NCBI GenBank assembly: GCA_945830395.1
Contig: CALZYE010000003.1
Coordinates: 1 to 64,000, forward strand
DNA length: 64,000 bases
Reading direction: 5' to 3'
Source: an uncultured Clostridia bacterium
GTDB taxonomy: Bacteria > Bacillota > Clostridia > Peptostreptococcales > Anaerovoracaceae
Both the position numbers and the translations under genes were made by a program. Position 1 is the stretch's first letter. Every line of letters starts with the position of its first letter. Positions 9,148-19,635 of the stretch are shown piece after piece. The notes under the pieces are model-generated. The model did not search any database. It was given only the letters and a program-made list of their open reading frames with translations, and was not told the origin of the DNA.

Positions 9148-10221
9148 TTGAAAGAAAAGGAAAGTTTGAATTTTGCCGGTGTCGCCGCAATGTATGTAGG
9201 AGTTATCGTAGGCGCAGGTTTTGCTTCGGGAAGGGAGACATGGCAATTCTTCGGAATCTTCGGAGCAGAAGGCTTTAAAGGTTCTGTGCTGGCAGGATGT
9301 TGGTTTGCAGCGCTTGCGTTTATGGTGGGGTTTCTGGCAATAGAGCTTGAAACAGATGATATGGGCAAAATAATATCCATAGTTGACAATAAAAAAATAA
9401 CGGAAGCCATCGGCTATTTTATGGCGGTTTTTCTTTTCACTACGATTATTTCTATGACTGCTGCAGGCGGTTCATTTTTGTATCAACAATTCGGAATCCA
9501 CAAAGCTGCAGGGGGAGGTATAATTGCGATTCTCGTTGCAGCCACAGTATTGGGAGACTTTAAAAGAATTTCCAAGTTCTTTAAATATGTGGTGCCGGTG
9601 TTGTTTGCGGTGGTTATGGGTCTATGCTTTTATGTGATTTTATCAGATACCGAGCAAAACGGAAAAACTGCTAATTTTCAGCATTTAGGAATGATTTCTT
9701 CATGGTATGTATCTGCACCTCTTTATGTTGCATACAACACATTGGGAATGATTCCTATGGGAGCAACTACATGTCTCAATGCAAAAAATGAAAAACACGC
9801 GATGGCAGGCTCAATAATCGGAGGACTTCTCCTGGGAGCCATGACATTTACTCTTGTTGCAGCTTTGCAAAAAGATATGGCATTCAGCGCAAGTCTTGAT
9901 CTTCCCATGTTAGGCTTTGCATCCAAAATTTCAGTACCGGTTAATATCGTATACGGTATTGTCCTTTACATATCCATATACTCGGCAGCCACAAGTGTTT
10001 TCTACGGATTTACAACGAAAATTCCGGATACGGCACATAAAGATAAAATTATACTTGCAGCAATTTTTATAGGGTATCTTCTGGGGCTTGTAGGATTTAA
10101 AAATATAATAGCTTACATATATCCGGTGGAGGGATACTTTGGAATTGTGGTGATAGTTTTCATCACCGTTCATTTTTTTCAGGTCTTAGTCAAAAAAATA
10201 ATAAATAATCTAAACAGGTAG
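9148..10221 (+). CDS. YkvI-like membrane transporter (LeuT-like fold)
   Basis: TTG start. Multi-pass membrane protein beginning FAGVAAMYVGVIVGAGFASGRETWQFF, typical of YkvI-family proteins. Confidence 0.8.
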   Translation: MKEKESLNFAGVAAMYVGVIVGAGFASGRETWQFFGIFGAEGFKGSVLAGCWFAALAFMVGFLAIELETDDMGKIISIVDNKKITEAIGYFMAVFLFTTIISMTAAGGSFLYQQFGIHKAAGGGIIAILVAATVLGDFKRISKFFKYVVPVLFAVVMGLCFYVILSDTEQNGKTANFQHLGMISSWYVSAPLYVAYNTLGMIPMGATTCLNAKNEKHAMAGSIIGGLLLGAMTFTLVAALQKDMAFSASLDLPMLGFASKISVPVNIVYGIVLYISIYSAATSVFYGFTTKIPDTAHKDKIILAAIFIGYLLGLVGFKNIIAYIYPVEGYFGIVVIVFITVHFFQVLVKKIINNLNR

Positions 10222-10228
10222 GTTTCAT

Positions 10229-10423
10229 ATGAAAAAAACGGCAGTATATATAATCGTAGTGGTTTTGCTTATATTTATGCTTATCTTGTCAGGCACAAAG
10301 CTCTTAGGAGAGATATTTGGCAAGAAAGCGGAGATGTACAGCCTGACAGCCATAGGGATAATATTATTTGTATTACTTATATTAAATAATCTGGACAGAG
10401 GAAATAAAAATGATAAAAACTGA
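10229..10423 (+). CDS. Small two-helix membrane protein
   Basis: 64 aa with two hydrophobic segments; good position between ykvI-like and M16 genes. Confidence 0.55.
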   Translation: MKKTAVYIIVVVLLIFMLILSGTKLLGEIFGKKAEMYSLTAIGIILFVLLILNNLDRGNKNDKN

Positions 10424-11657
10424 ACTACTGCCAAACGGCGTAAGGATAATAATGGAAAAAATGCCCCAGGTTCAGTCAATGGCGATCGGTATAATGGTAA
10501 GAACCGGAGCTGTTGATGAAACCAAGAAAATTTCGGGCATTTCTCATTTCGTGGAACACATGATGTTCAAAGGTACCGAAAGAAGAACTGCAAGACAGAT
10601 TGCAGGGGACATAGATAAAATAGGAGGGCAGATAAATGCCTTTACGGGAAAAGAGATGACCTGCTACTATGTTAAATCGGTTGCAAAAAACTATAAAAAA
10701 GCAGCGGAAGTATTGGTAGATATGCTGGAAAACTCAATATTTGCAAAAGAGGAACTCGATCGCGAAAGAAATGTTATCTGTGAAGAAATAAAGATGACTA
10801 AAGACACGCCGGATGATTTGGCTCACGACACCTTGATAACAAATATGTTTAAAGACAGCAATCTGGGAAATTCCATTTTGGGAACGCCGTCATCATTATC
10901 GCGGATAACCCGTAATGTCATGAAAACTTATGTTGAGAATCAATATACCAAAGACAGCATTGTAATATCTGTTGCAGGAAATTTTGACTTTGATGATGTT
11001 TGCGATTATTTTCAACAGCAATTTACCAAACTTAAAGCAAAAAAGAGTGATTTGAAGTGGAAAAAACCGGAATATAAGCATTTTGCAAAATCACAGGTAA
11101 AGGATATTCAGCAGGCGCACATCTGTCTGGGTACAAAGGGGATTACACTTGATGATGAGCGTACATATGATTTTCAAGTCTTAAATAATATTTTGGGCGG
11201 AAGCATGAGCTCCAGGTTATTCCAAAATATCAGAGAGCAAAAAGGGCTTGCTTATTCGGTTTATTCTTCCAACGGGCCTTTCAGCAGAGAGGGTTATTTT
11301 GAGATTTATGCAGGTGTTGATACAGGGAAAATAGGTAAAGCTATTGAGGGAATAAAGGAAGAACTTGAATTTCTTTCTAAAGAGTCCGTGTCCTTTGAGG
11401 AACTGAATTCTTCAAAGGAGCAGCTGAAAGCCGGTTATGTTTTCAGCCGGGAGAACACCTCTGCGAGAATGATGGTAAACGGAAAAAACCTGATTCTGTT
11501 AAATAAAGTTTTTCACCCGGAGGAGGTCCTTTCAGGGTATGATGCCGTCTCGGCAGACAGTCTGGACGATGTTAAGGGCATGATTTGTGATTTTAACACA
11601 TACAGCTGCTCCTGTGTATCAAATAAGAAATTGAACTTGAAAAAATTGATGGTATAA
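10410..11657 (+). CDS. M16 family zinc peptidase (insulinase-like)
   Basis: HFVEHMMFKGTERR (HxxEH motif) and GGSMSSRLFQNIREQKGLAYSVYS motif. Confidence 0.95.
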   Translation: MIKTELLPNGVRIIMEKMPQVQSMAIGIMVRTGAVDETKKISGISHFVEHMMFKGTERRTARQIAGDIDKIGGQINAFTGKEMTCYYVKSVAKNYKKAAEVLVDMLENSIFAKEELDRERNVICEEIKMTKDTPDDLAHDTLITNMFKDSNLGNSILGTPSSLSRITRNVMKTYVENQYTKDSIVISVAGNFDFDDVCDYFQQQFTKLKAKKSDLKWKKPEYKHFAKSQVKDIQQAHICLGTKGITLDDERTYDFQVLNNILGGSMSSRLFQNIREQKGLAYSVYSSNGPFSREGYFEIYAGVDTGKIGKAIEGIKEELEFLSKESVSFEELNSSKEQLKAGYVFSRENTSARMMVNGKNLILLNKVFHPEEVLSGYDAVSADSLDDVKGMICDFNTYSCSCVSNKKLNLKKLMV

Positions 11658-11759
11658 ACCTGAGGTTTATGACAAGGTCAAAGACAAAAAACAGCAGAGA
11701 GTGCTACAGGCAGCATCAGCAGGTTGATGCTGCCGGCATAGTTAAAGAGAAGGGGGAAT

Positions 11760-12188
11760 ATGAAATTAAAGATTATAAGTAAGAGCGGAATACTTCCTGA
11801 GTATGAAACGAAGGGAGCGGCAGGATTTGATATAAGAGCATACCTAAAGAAGGATTTTGTCCTCAAAAAAGGAGAAAGAGCCCTGATTCCCACAGGACTT
11901 TTTTTCCAAATTCCTGAGGGCTATGAAGCACAAGTCAGAGCCAGAAGCGGACTTGCCATAAAAAACGGAATAGGCATGGTTAACGGCATCGGAACTGTGG
12001 ACTCAGATTACAGAGGGGAGATAAAAGTCCCACTTATCAACTGGAGTGACACGGATTTTGTAATACATGACGGTGACAGAATTGCTCAAATTGTAATAAA
12101 TAAATATGAGCAAGTTGATATTGAGACAGCAGCTGAACTTTCAGAGACCGAGAGAGGTCAGGGCGGTTTCGGACATACGGGGGTATAG
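11760..12188 (+). CDS. dut: dUTP diphosphatase
   Basis: AGFDIRAY, ARSGLAIKNGIGMVNGIGTVDSDYRGEIKV, ERGQGGFGHTG motifs. Confidence 0.96.
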   Translation: MKLKIISKSGILPEYETKGAAGFDIRAYLKKDFVLKKGERALIPTGLFFQIPEGYEAQVRARSGLAIKNGIGMVNGIGTVDSDYRGEIKVPLINWSDTDFVIHDGDRIAQIVINKYEQVDIETAAELSETERGQGGFGHTGV

Positions 12189-12190
12189 CC

Positions 12191-13198
12191 ATGCAGATGA
12201 GAATCGACCTTGAAAAACGGGAACTGAGGGAACTTTCCCCCTTTGCAACTAAAGCTGCTTACAGTAAAGGGCGTGAAAGCGAGGAGAAACAATGTGAATA
12301 TAGGACGGTTTTTCAGAGAGACAGAGACCGAATAATACACTCAAAGGCATTTAGACGATTGATGCACAAGACACAGGTGTTTCTCTCTCCTGAAGGCGAT
12401 CACTACAGAACGAGATTAACGCACACTATTGAAGTCAATCAGGTGGCTGCCAGCATCGCCAGAATCCTTAATTTGAACATAGATTTGACTGACGCCATTG
12501 CCATGGGTCACGACTTGGGACACACGCCATTTGGACACAATGGAGAGATGGTTTTAAATTCCATACATCCGGGGGGATTTCATCACAATATACAGAGTCT
12601 CAGGGTTGTGGATATTCTGGAAGAACACAGCGGCAGACGGGGTATGAATCTCAGCTATGAGGTAAGAAACGGAATACTGAACCATACGGGAAAGACCGTG
12701 CCTGATACACCGGAAGGTCAAATTGTTAAACTCAGCGACAGAATAGCATATATCAACCATGATATTGACGATGCCATTCGCAGCGGAGTTATCCTCACCG
12801 ATGATTTGCCTAAATCTTCCCTTGAACTTTTTGGCTACAATCACGGCGACAGAATTATGAATATGATAGAGAATGTGGTAAAACACAGCGACGGAAAGCC
12901 TGTTGTAGAAATGGATGCAGAGCATGCGGCAGAACTTAACCTGCTCAGAACATTTATGTTTAAAAATGTTTATAAAAGCGGTAAAGTTAAAAAAGAGGAA
13001 GATTTGGCAAAGATTGAAGTTGTAATCAGTTCGTTGTATAATCATTTTTTAAAGCATCCTAAAAAGCTTCCAAAGGACTTACAGCTCATAGCGAAGGAAG
13101 AGGGTACGAATACGGCAGTGAAAGATTATGTTGCGGGGATGACCGACAGATTCGCCTTTAAAATGTACTCGGATATATTTGTTCCTCAAAAAATTTAG
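12191..13198 (+). CDS. Deoxyguanosinetriphosphate triphosphohydrolase-like HD protein
   Basis: HSKAFRRLMHKTQVFLSPEGDHYRTRLTHTIEVNQVA...GHDLGHTPFGHNGE is an HD-domain dGTPase signature. Upstream of dnaG as in many Firmicutes. Confidence 0.93.
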   Translation: MQMRIDLEKRELRELSPFATKAAYSKGRESEEKQCEYRTVFQRDRDRIIHSKAFRRLMHKTQVFLSPEGDHYRTRLTHTIEVNQVAASIARILNLNIDLTDAIAMGHDLGHTPFGHNGEMVLNSIHPGGFHHNIQSLRVVDILEEHSGRRGMNLSYEVRNGILNHTGKTVPDTPEGQIVKLSDRIAYINHDIDDAIRSGVILTDDLPKSSLELFGYNHGDRIMNMIENVVKHSDGKPVVEMDAEHAAELNLLRTFMFKNVYKSGKVKKEEDLAKIEVVISSLYNHFLKHPKKLPKDLQLIAKEEGTNTAVKDYVAGMTDRFAFKMYSDIFVPQKI

Positions 13199-13264
13199 CG
13201 ATACAGCCTTAGTGACAGGGAAGAATGGAGAACTATTATATAAACAAGAAAGGAGACAGATAAC

Positions 13265-15016
13265 ATGGGTTTTTCTATTTCTCAAAGTTCAATAGAAAAT
13301 TTAAAAAATCAGATAGACATAGTAGATGTTATCGGTCAAGTGGTTCAGCTCAAAAGAGCAGGTTCAAATCACAAAGGAATATGTCCCTTTCATAATGAAA
13401 AGACTCCATCTTTTGTTGTGTCCGAACAGAAGCAGTATTTTACATGTTTTGGATGCGGTGCATCGGGAGATGTGATTGAATTTGTTAAGAGATACTATAA
13501 CATGGATTTTTCCGAAGCCTGCGAAAAGATTGCAGATGAATATGGCATAAAACTGGAGAAAAACGGAGGATATGACAATCGAAATGAGTACTACGAGATA
13601 AACCGGTTGGCAGCACAGTTTTTTTACGATTCTTTTACGAAGAAGGCGAATAAGGGATATTCGTATATGAAAAGCAGAGGAATATCTTCAAGCATTCTTA
13701 AAAAGTTCGGTATAGGCTATGCTGACAAGGAATGGGACAGTCTGTACAGACACTTAAAATCCAAGGGTATTGAAGAGAAAAAAATGCAGGAATTAGGTTT
13801 GATTTCCAATTCTAAGGGTAAATATTACGATAGATTTAGAAACCGCGTGATGTTTCCGATAATCAATACCTCCGGTAAGGTAATCGGTTTTGGAGGAAGA
13901 GCCATAGATGACGGTGATGAGCCTAAGTATTTAAACTCCCCGGAGAGCGGTATTTTTCAGAAAAAAAACAATTTATACGGTTTGAACATTTCAAGACAGG
14001 CTGCAGGGAAGCAGGGAAAGATTATTCTCGTTGAAGGATATATGGATGTAATCTCTCTATTTCAAAGCGGTATAGAAAATGTTGCAGCAAGCCTTGGAAC
14101 AGCTCTGACAGAAAATCAGGCAAAATTGCTTAACAGATATGTCAAGGAAGTGGTCTTAAGCTATGATTCCGATTCTGCCGGAAGGAAAGCGGCTTTGAGA
14201 GGAATAGAAATTTTAAGGAATGAAAATTCCAAGGTTAAAGTTTTACATGTTACAGATGGCAAGGATCCGGATGATTATGTAAAGAAAAACGGAAAAAAAG
14301 CATTTTTAAATTTAGTTGACGGTGCGCTGCCCTACGGAGATTATAAACTCCAGTCGGCGATGCTGGGATATGATTTGAGCAGCGACGAAGACAGGCTGGA
14401 GTATTTACAGAAGGCTGTGGCAATAATCTCCAAGATGAGCCCTCTGGAGCAGGAAATTTATACGAAAAAGATTTCTGAAGAGCTGGGAATTGCAAGATCT
14501 GCATTAGACAGAGAACTATATAGAAAGACCAAGCCGACGGAGCATAAAGTTAATAAAAGAAAAGAAAGCGAAGAAGCTGAGAAAGGCGCCATTGAGCTTT
14601 CCTCATTGGAAAGAACCTTAATAAAACTGGCTTTTTCTGAGGAAGCATACATAGATAAGATATTTTTTGAACCTGAGTTAATTCAATCAGGATTTTGCTA
14701 TAAAATTTTGTCGGCAACTCGTGAGAGCATAAGTGAGCATAACTTTTTTAAAATTGAAAATATACTTCCGCATTTCAGTGATGGGGAGCTGGAGCTTTTA
14801 AGAGAAGTTATTGATAATACTCTAATTGACAGCAATCATGAAGATGTATTCAAGGAATGTGTGAAGAAAAACAAAGCGCAGCTGTTGGCTGAGAAAGAAA
14901 AGGTTTTGCTGCTTAAACTGTCCATGGCAGACGAAGAAAGTGATGAGAATTCAATTAGAGAAATCACTGATGAATTAATGAGAGTTCAGAAAGATAAAAA
15001 GAAATTCATGAATTAA
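13265..15016 (+). CDS. dnaG: DNA primase
   Basis: CHC2 zinc finger (CPFHNEKTPSFVVSEQKQYFTCFGCG), TOPRIM (VEGYMDVISLFQSG, SYDSDSAGRKAA). Confidence 0.97.
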   Translation: MGFSISQSSIENLKNQIDIVDVIGQVVQLKRAGSNHKGICPFHNEKTPSFVVSEQKQYFTCFGCGASGDVIEFVKRYYNMDFSEACEKIADEYGIKLEKNGGYDNRNEYYEINRLAAQFFYDSFTKKANKGYSYMKSRGISSSILKKFGIGYADKEWDSLYRHLKSKGIEEKKMQELGLISNSKGKYYDRFRNRVMFPIINTSGKVIGFGGRAIDDGDEPKYLNSPESGIFQKKNNLYGLNISRQAAGKQGKIILVEGYMDVISLFQSGIENVAASLGTALTENQAKLLNRYVKEVVLSYDSDSAGRKAALRGIEILRNENSKVKVLHVTDGKDPDDYVKKNGKKAFLNLVDGALPYGDYKLQSAMLGYDLSSDEDRLEYLQKAVAIISKMSPLEQEIYTKKISEELGIARSALDRELYRKTKPTEHKVNKRKESEEAEKGAIELSSLERTLIKLAFSEEAYIDKIFFEPELIQSGFCYKILSATRESISEHNFFKIENILPHFSDGELELLREVIDNTLIDSNHEDVFKECVKKNKAQLLAEKEKVLLLKLSMADEESDENSIREITDELMRVQKDKKKFMN

Positions 15017-15033
15017 TGGTGTAAGGGGAAGTA

Positions 15034-16266
15034 ATGAGCAAAGACGCTGTGAAAAAGAATGATCAGGTTAGTAAAAAAGATGACAGTTCATCTGAGCAGA
15101 AGGATTTAACTGTTAATTTAAATCAGGAAGAGCTTAAAGAAGAACTTATAAAAAAGTTGTTGGTTGAAGCCCGCAAGAAGAACAATGTTTTAACTCTTAT
15201 AGATATGGCTCAACATTTGGATTCATACGATATAGATAAAAACACGATTGATGATATATATGATTCTCTTATGGCAAAGGATGTGGAAATAAAATCGGAA
15301 ACTTCTCCGGAAGAGTTCACATTGCTTTTAGAAAACGATGATAAGGACGAAGATGATAATAAAGAGGATGAAGCCGACGGTGTTGTTATCCAGGAAAATG
15401 GGGAAATTGATGTAGATGCTACGATTCCAAAGGGAATTACCATAGATGACCCTGTCAGGATGTACCTGAAGGAGATAGGCAAAGTTCCGCTTCTCTCCGC
15501 AGATGAGGAAATAGAACTTGCACAGAGAATGGAAGCAGGTGATGATTATGCCAAGCAAAGACTTTGCGAGGCGAATCTTCGTCTTGTGGTCAGTATTGCA
15601 AAGCGATATGTCGGCAGGGGAATGCTTTTTCTCGACCTGATTCAGGAGGGGAATTTGGGACTTATAAAGGCGGTGGATAAGTTTGACTATCGCAAGGGTT
15701 ATAAATTCTCAACTTATGCTACATGGTGGATTAGACAGGCTATTACAAGAGCGATAGCAGACCAGGCAAGGACTATTAGAATACCGGTCCATATGGTGGA
15801 AACGATAAATAAGCTTATCAGAGTTTCGAGGCAGCTTCTTCAAACCTACGGCAGAGAGCCAAGTCCTGAAGAAATTTCAAAAGAAATGGGTATAACCGTT
15901 GAAAAAGTAAGAGAAATCCAAAAAATTGCACAGGAACCGGTTTCTTTGGAAACACCTATAGGTGAAGAAGAAGACAGCCATCTGGGAGACTTTATTCCCG
16001 ATGATGATGTTCCGGCGCCGGCAGAGGCGGCAGCATTTTCCATGCTTAAGGAACAGCTTGTTGAGGTGTTGGATACTTTGACGGATAGAGAACAGAAAGT
16101 TTTGAAACTCCGTTTCGGATTGGACGATGGAAGATCCAGAACTTTGGAAGAAGTGGGAAAGGAATTTGATGTAACTCGCGAAAGAATTCGTCAGATAGAA
16201 GCTAAAGCATTGAGAAAGCTTCGTCATCCCAGCAGAAGCAAGAAACTGAAAGATTATTTGGAATAA
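15034..16266 (+). CDS. rpoD: Primary RNA polymerase sigma factor (SigA/RpoD)
   Basis: [85 protein letters not shown]. Confidence 0.97.
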   Translation: MSKDAVKKNDQVSKKDDSSSEQKDLTVNLNQEELKEELIKKLLVEARKKNNVLTLIDMAQHLDSYDIDKNTIDDIYDSLMAKDVEIKSETSPEEFTLLLENDDKDEDDNKEDEADGVVIQENGEIDVDATIPKGITIDDPVRMYLKEIGKVPLLSADEEIELAQRMEAGDDYAKQRLCEANLRLVVSIAKRYVGRGMLFLDLIQEGNLGLIKAVDKFDYRKGYKFSTYATWWIRQAITRAIADQARTIRIPVHMVETINKLIRVSRQLLQTYGREPSPEEISKEMGITVEKVREIQKIAQEPVSLETPIGEEEDSHLGDFIPDDDVPAPAEAAAFSMLKEQLVEVLDTLTDREQKVLKLRFGLDDGRSRTLEEVGKEFDVTRERIRQIEAKALRKLRHPSRSKKLKDYLE

Positions 16267-16277
16267 GCATATTAAGT

Positions 16278-16308
16278 AAGAACTCCACTTTCATGTGGAG
16301 TTCTTTTG
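16278..16308 (+). terminator. Intrinsic terminator downstream of rpoD
   Basis: AAGAACTCCAC-TTTCAT-GTGGAGTTCTT: 11-bp perfect stem with short T run. Confidence 0.75.
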
Positions 16309-16340
16309 GAGGTTATAGTCTTGTATATTTTGGAGGAACT

Positions 16341-17042
16341 ATGAGGCTTAGCGACAGGCTGCAGGCTATGGCGGATGAGGTGAACAGGGGAGAGACTTTG
16401 GCAGATATCGGAACAGACCATGGTTATCTTCCTATATATTTAAAAAAAATAGGCAGGTGTCCTCATGTTATATTATCGGATATAAGCAGAGCCTCTCTCG
16501 AAAAAGCTTTAAAGGATTGCGAACTGTATGATCCGGGAGAAAAGTTCGATATTCGTGAGGGAGATGGACTCAAAGTTCTAAAATCGGCAGAAGTCGATGT
16601 GGTATCAATAGCGGGAATGGGAGGAATCTTAATCTCAGACATACTCGGATATGACATCAAACACTCAAGAAGCTTTAGAAAGTTTATTTTACAGCCGAGA
16701 AATAATCTTGGGCGATTGAGATTGTGGCTTTATGATAAGGGATTTAAAATAGAGAAAGAGATTATAGTTAAAGAGGGAAAATTTCTTCCAAGCATATTTG
16801 TGGTTACTCCTTCACACGAAGAGGAGAATCTCAAAAGAACCTCAAATGAAAGTGAGGATTTTTCCCTTTGGGAATATCCGGATAGCCTGATAAACAACAA
16901 AAATCAATATACTCAAGAATATTTGCTGAGAGAGCTTACAAAGCATATTGCCATTAAAAAAAAGATAGGCGAAGCATCAGAAAAAGCTTACGCATCTCAA
17001 AAAAACATAGATAGGATAAAGAAAATAATTGGAGAGCTATGA
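16341..17042 (+). CDS. trmK: tRNA (adenine(22)-N(1))-methyltransferase family protein
   Basis: MRLSDRLQAMADEVNRGETLADIGTDHGYLPIYL. Start placed at 16341 because the longer ORF start (16293) lies in the rpoD terminator. Confidence 0.9.
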   Translation: MRLSDRLQAMADEVNRGETLADIGTDHGYLPIYLKKIGRCPHVILSDISRASLEKALKDCELYDPGEKFDIREGDGLKVLKSAEVDVVSIAGMGGILISDILGYDIKHSRSFRKFILQPRNNLGRLRLWLYDKGFKIEKEIIVKEGKFLPSIFVVTPSHEEENLKRTSNESEDFSLWEYPDSLINNKNQYTQEYLLRELTKHIAIKKKIGEASEKAYASQKNIDRIKKIIGEL

Positions 17043-17812
17043 TGATTAAGAGTGAATTTTACAATATGATGGAGGGTTTGTGTCCCAACGACTTGGCGGA
17101 AGATTGGGATAACTGCGGAATTCAGATTAACACTGAAAAAAAGCATGTAGATAAGGTTCTCACCGCTTTGGACATTACAGATTCAGTGATAGATGAGGCC
17201 ATTTCTAAAAGCTGCGACATGATTGTGACCCATCACCCAATGACAAGGGCGGGGATGAAAAGAGTTGACTATAATAATTTTATGGGCAAATATTATATCA
17301 GGCTTATAAATGCCGGAATTTCCGTATATTCCTGCCATACATCCTTTGACAAGATAGCCGGAGGCAATAATGATTACTTAGCCACTCTCATAGGTCTTGA
17401 GAATATTTCAAACTTCGATAGAGATAACGGATTTTGCAGAAAAGGATGTTTTGAATCACCGTTACTACCGGTTGAAATCATAAAGCTTTTGGAAGAAAAA
17501 CTATGTGTCAGCTCGAAGTATTTCAGATTTATAGGAAAGGCCGACAGGAAAATTTCAAAAGTTGGATTGTGCACAGGCGGCGGCAGCGATTTTATCGAAG
17601 ATGCCTTTGAAGAAGGATGCGAACTGTTCATTACAGGAGATGTGAAATATCATTTCGCACAGGATGCAAAGGCCATGGGAATTGCGGTTATAGATGCGGG
17701 ACATTTTGGAACTGAAAAGATTTTTGCCGATAACATGGCAGAACAGATAATGAAAAAGAATTGTGTCAAGGTAGTAAATTCTACAATTGATATTAATCCT
17801 TATTTGTGGTAA
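17039..17812 (+). CDS. Nif3-like dinuclear metal center hexameric protein
   Basis: LAEDWDNCGIQI, THHPMTRAGMKR, SCHTSFD, FITGDVKYHFAQDA, DAGHFGTE motifs. Confidence 0.93.
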   Translation: MMIKSEFYNMMEGLCPNDLAEDWDNCGIQINTEKKHVDKVLTALDITDSVIDEAISKSCDMIVTHHPMTRAGMKRVDYNNFMGKYYIRLINAGISVYSCHTSFDKIAGGNNDYLATLIGLENISNFDRDNGFCRKGCFESPLLPVEIIKLLEEKLCVSSKYFRFIGKADRKISKVGLCTGGGSDFIEDAFEEGCELFITGDVKYHFAQDAKAMGIAVIDAGHFGTEKIFADNMAEQIMKKNCVKVVNSTIDINPYLW

Positions 17813-17815
17813 AAT
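17787..17815 (+). promoter_or_regulatory. Sigma-A promoter for rnpB, overlapping the 3' end of the Nif3-like CDS
   Basis: TTGATA - 17 bp - TAAAAT, ~7 nt before the predicted RNase P RNA 5' end. Confidence 0.65.
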
Positions 17816-17821
17816 TTCTAC

Positions 17822-18163
17822 TCATGGGTAGGTCAGATGGTCGCGTGCACAGGCATGAGGAAAGTCCGGGCTCCATAGGGCAAGGATGCCGTGATAACAT
17901 CCGGCGTAGGTAACTATAGGGAAAGTGCAACAGAAACATACCGCCGAAACGGGTAATGCCGTGGCAAGGTTGAAATGGTGAGGTAAGAGCTCACCGGCAG
18001 CATGGAGACATGCTGGCCGTGTAAACCCCATCCGGAGCAAGGTCGGTGGGAAAAAGGCGGCTGCCCGCTGCCTCCCAAGTGGTGGACCGCATGAGCATGC
18101 AGAGATGTATTGCCTAGATAGATGATCATCAAATACAGAACCCGGCTTATAGACCTGCCCATT
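17822..18163 (+). ncRNA. rnpB: RNase P RNA (bacterial class A-like)
   Basis: Conserved GAGGAAAGTCCGGGCTCCATAGGGCA...GGGTAATGCC...CAAATACAGAACCCGGCTTATAGACC. P1 closing stem TGGGTAGGTC/GACCTGCCCA; followed by a T-rich tract. Confidence 0.96.
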
Positions 18164-18228
18164 TTTTATTTTTTGATAATTGGATTTAAAAAGAATGATA
18201 CATAGATAGGAAGGAAAAAATTTTCAAC

Positions 18229-19602
18229 ATGACAGAGAACACAGGTGAAAATAAGGTTAAGATTCCGGCAGAAAACAAGATGGGAACGGCTCCTGTAAGG
18301 AAACTTTTGGCTTCCATGGCATGGCCTGCCGTCTTGTCTATGACTATTAGTGCGTTATACAATATTGTTGACAGTATTTTTGTTGCAATGATAAGTCAGA
18401 AAGCACTTACGGCGGTTTCGTTGATTATGCCTATTCAGATTCTCATGATTTCAATAGGAGTCGGAAGTGCAATAGGAGTTAACTCACTGATTTCAAGAAG
18501 ACTTGGTGCAAAGAGAATTGAAGAAGCAAATAAAGCGGCAAGTACCAGCGTAAGAATAGGTTTGTTTAATTATGCCATATTTGCGGTTATTGGATTCTTT
18601 TTTGCTAAACAGTTCCTATCACTTTACACAAGTGATCCTGTTATATTTTCCTACGGAAACAGCTATCTCAGGATTGTAACCATGCTTTGCATATTTCTCA
18701 TGGTGGAGATACAGCTGGAGAAAGTTTTACAGGCAACCGGAAATATGGTTGCGCCTATGATTATAAGTCTTAGCGGCGCCGTCACGAATATAATACTGGA
18801 TCCTATTTTGATCTTCGGAATGTTCGGATTTCCAAAGCTTGAAGTTCAGGGAGCCGCTATCGCTACAGTTGCAGGCCAATGCGTATCATTAGCGGTCGCT
18901 GTGTACATGGTTTTTAATAAAAAAACTATTGACATTCGCTTAAAAGGGTTTAAAATTGACTGGAAAATAGTAAAAGATATATATGCTGTAGGATTTCCCG
19001 GAATGGTTATGCAGGCTATCAGCTCGGTAATGCTGTTTGGATATAATGCAATTCTGAGTTCCTCTGCTGCAGCTATTGCAGTTCTCGGAGTTTACTTCAA
19101 GCTGCAGTCCTTTGTATTTATGCCGTTGTTCGGGTTGAATCAGGGGGCTATGCCTATAATGGGGTACAACTATGGGGCAAGGAACAGAGAAAGACTTACG
19201 GCAGTGTACAGAGAAGCGTTAATAGTTGCTACAACTATCATGGCAGTAGGGTTTGCACTATTTCAGCTTGCACCCGGCACTCTCTTATCATTTTTCAGTG
19301 CAGATAAAGAAATGCTGGAGGTGGGGATACCCGCTCTGAGAATAATAAGCATATGTTTCATTCCTGCGGCATTTGATGTGATTTCATCTGCAGTTTTTCA
19401 AAGCACAGGTCACGGCATTTACAGCTTATGTACATCTTTAATTCGTCAATTGTTTGGTATTTTACCTTTAGCATATATTTTGTATAACTATACAGGTCTT
19501 ACAGCCTCGTGGTTTTCCTTTCCGTTGGCTGAAATTATGGGACTTATATATACGGCGATTATGATTCGCCATCTCTATTTGAAGGAGATAAAGAACTTAT
19601 AG
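18229..19602 (+). CDS. MATE family efflux transporter
   Basis: 12-TM protein with ASMAWPAVLSMTISALYNIVDSIFVAMIS and PLFGLNQGAMPIMGYNYGARN motifs. Confidence 0.94.
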   Translation: MTENTGENKVKIPAENKMGTAPVRKLLASMAWPAVLSMTISALYNIVDSIFVAMISQKALTAVSLIMPIQILMISIGVGSAIGVNSLISRRLGAKRIEEANKAASTSVRIGLFNYAIFAVIGFFFAKQFLSLYTSDPVIFSYGNSYLRIVTMLCIFLMVEIQLEKVLQATGNMVAPMIISLSGAVTNIILDPILIFGMFGFPKLEVQGAAIATVAGQCVSLAVAVYMVFNKKTIDIRLKGFKIDWKIVKDIYAVGFPGMVMQAISSVMLFGYNAILSSSAAAIAVLGVYFKLQSFVFMPLFGLNQGAMPIMGYNYGARNRERLTAVYREALIVATTIMAVGFALFQLAPGTLLSFFSADKEMLEVGIPALRIISICFIPAAFDVISSAVFQSTGHGIYSLCTSLIRQLFGILPLAYILYNYTGLTASWFSFPLAEIMGLIYTAIMIRHLYLKEIKNL

Positions 19603-19635
19603 TAAAATTTATATTATTTTTTATCAGGTGTTGCA

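Noticed and set aside
12554-13045. 163-aa minus-strand ORF over the dGTPase-like gene, and similar antisense ORFs (e.g. 37296-37679, 45420-45911, 33092-33553)
   Set aside because: All lie opposite conserved coding sequence and lack recognisable motifs or plausible initiation signals.
16293-16340. N-terminal extension of trmK (MWSSFGGYSLVYFGGT)
   Set aside because: Overlaps the rpoD terminator; the conserved family start is MRLSDRL at 16341.
17822-18162. Minus-strand ORFs 17822-18040 and 17914-18162
   Set aside because: They are antisense translations of RNase P RNA.
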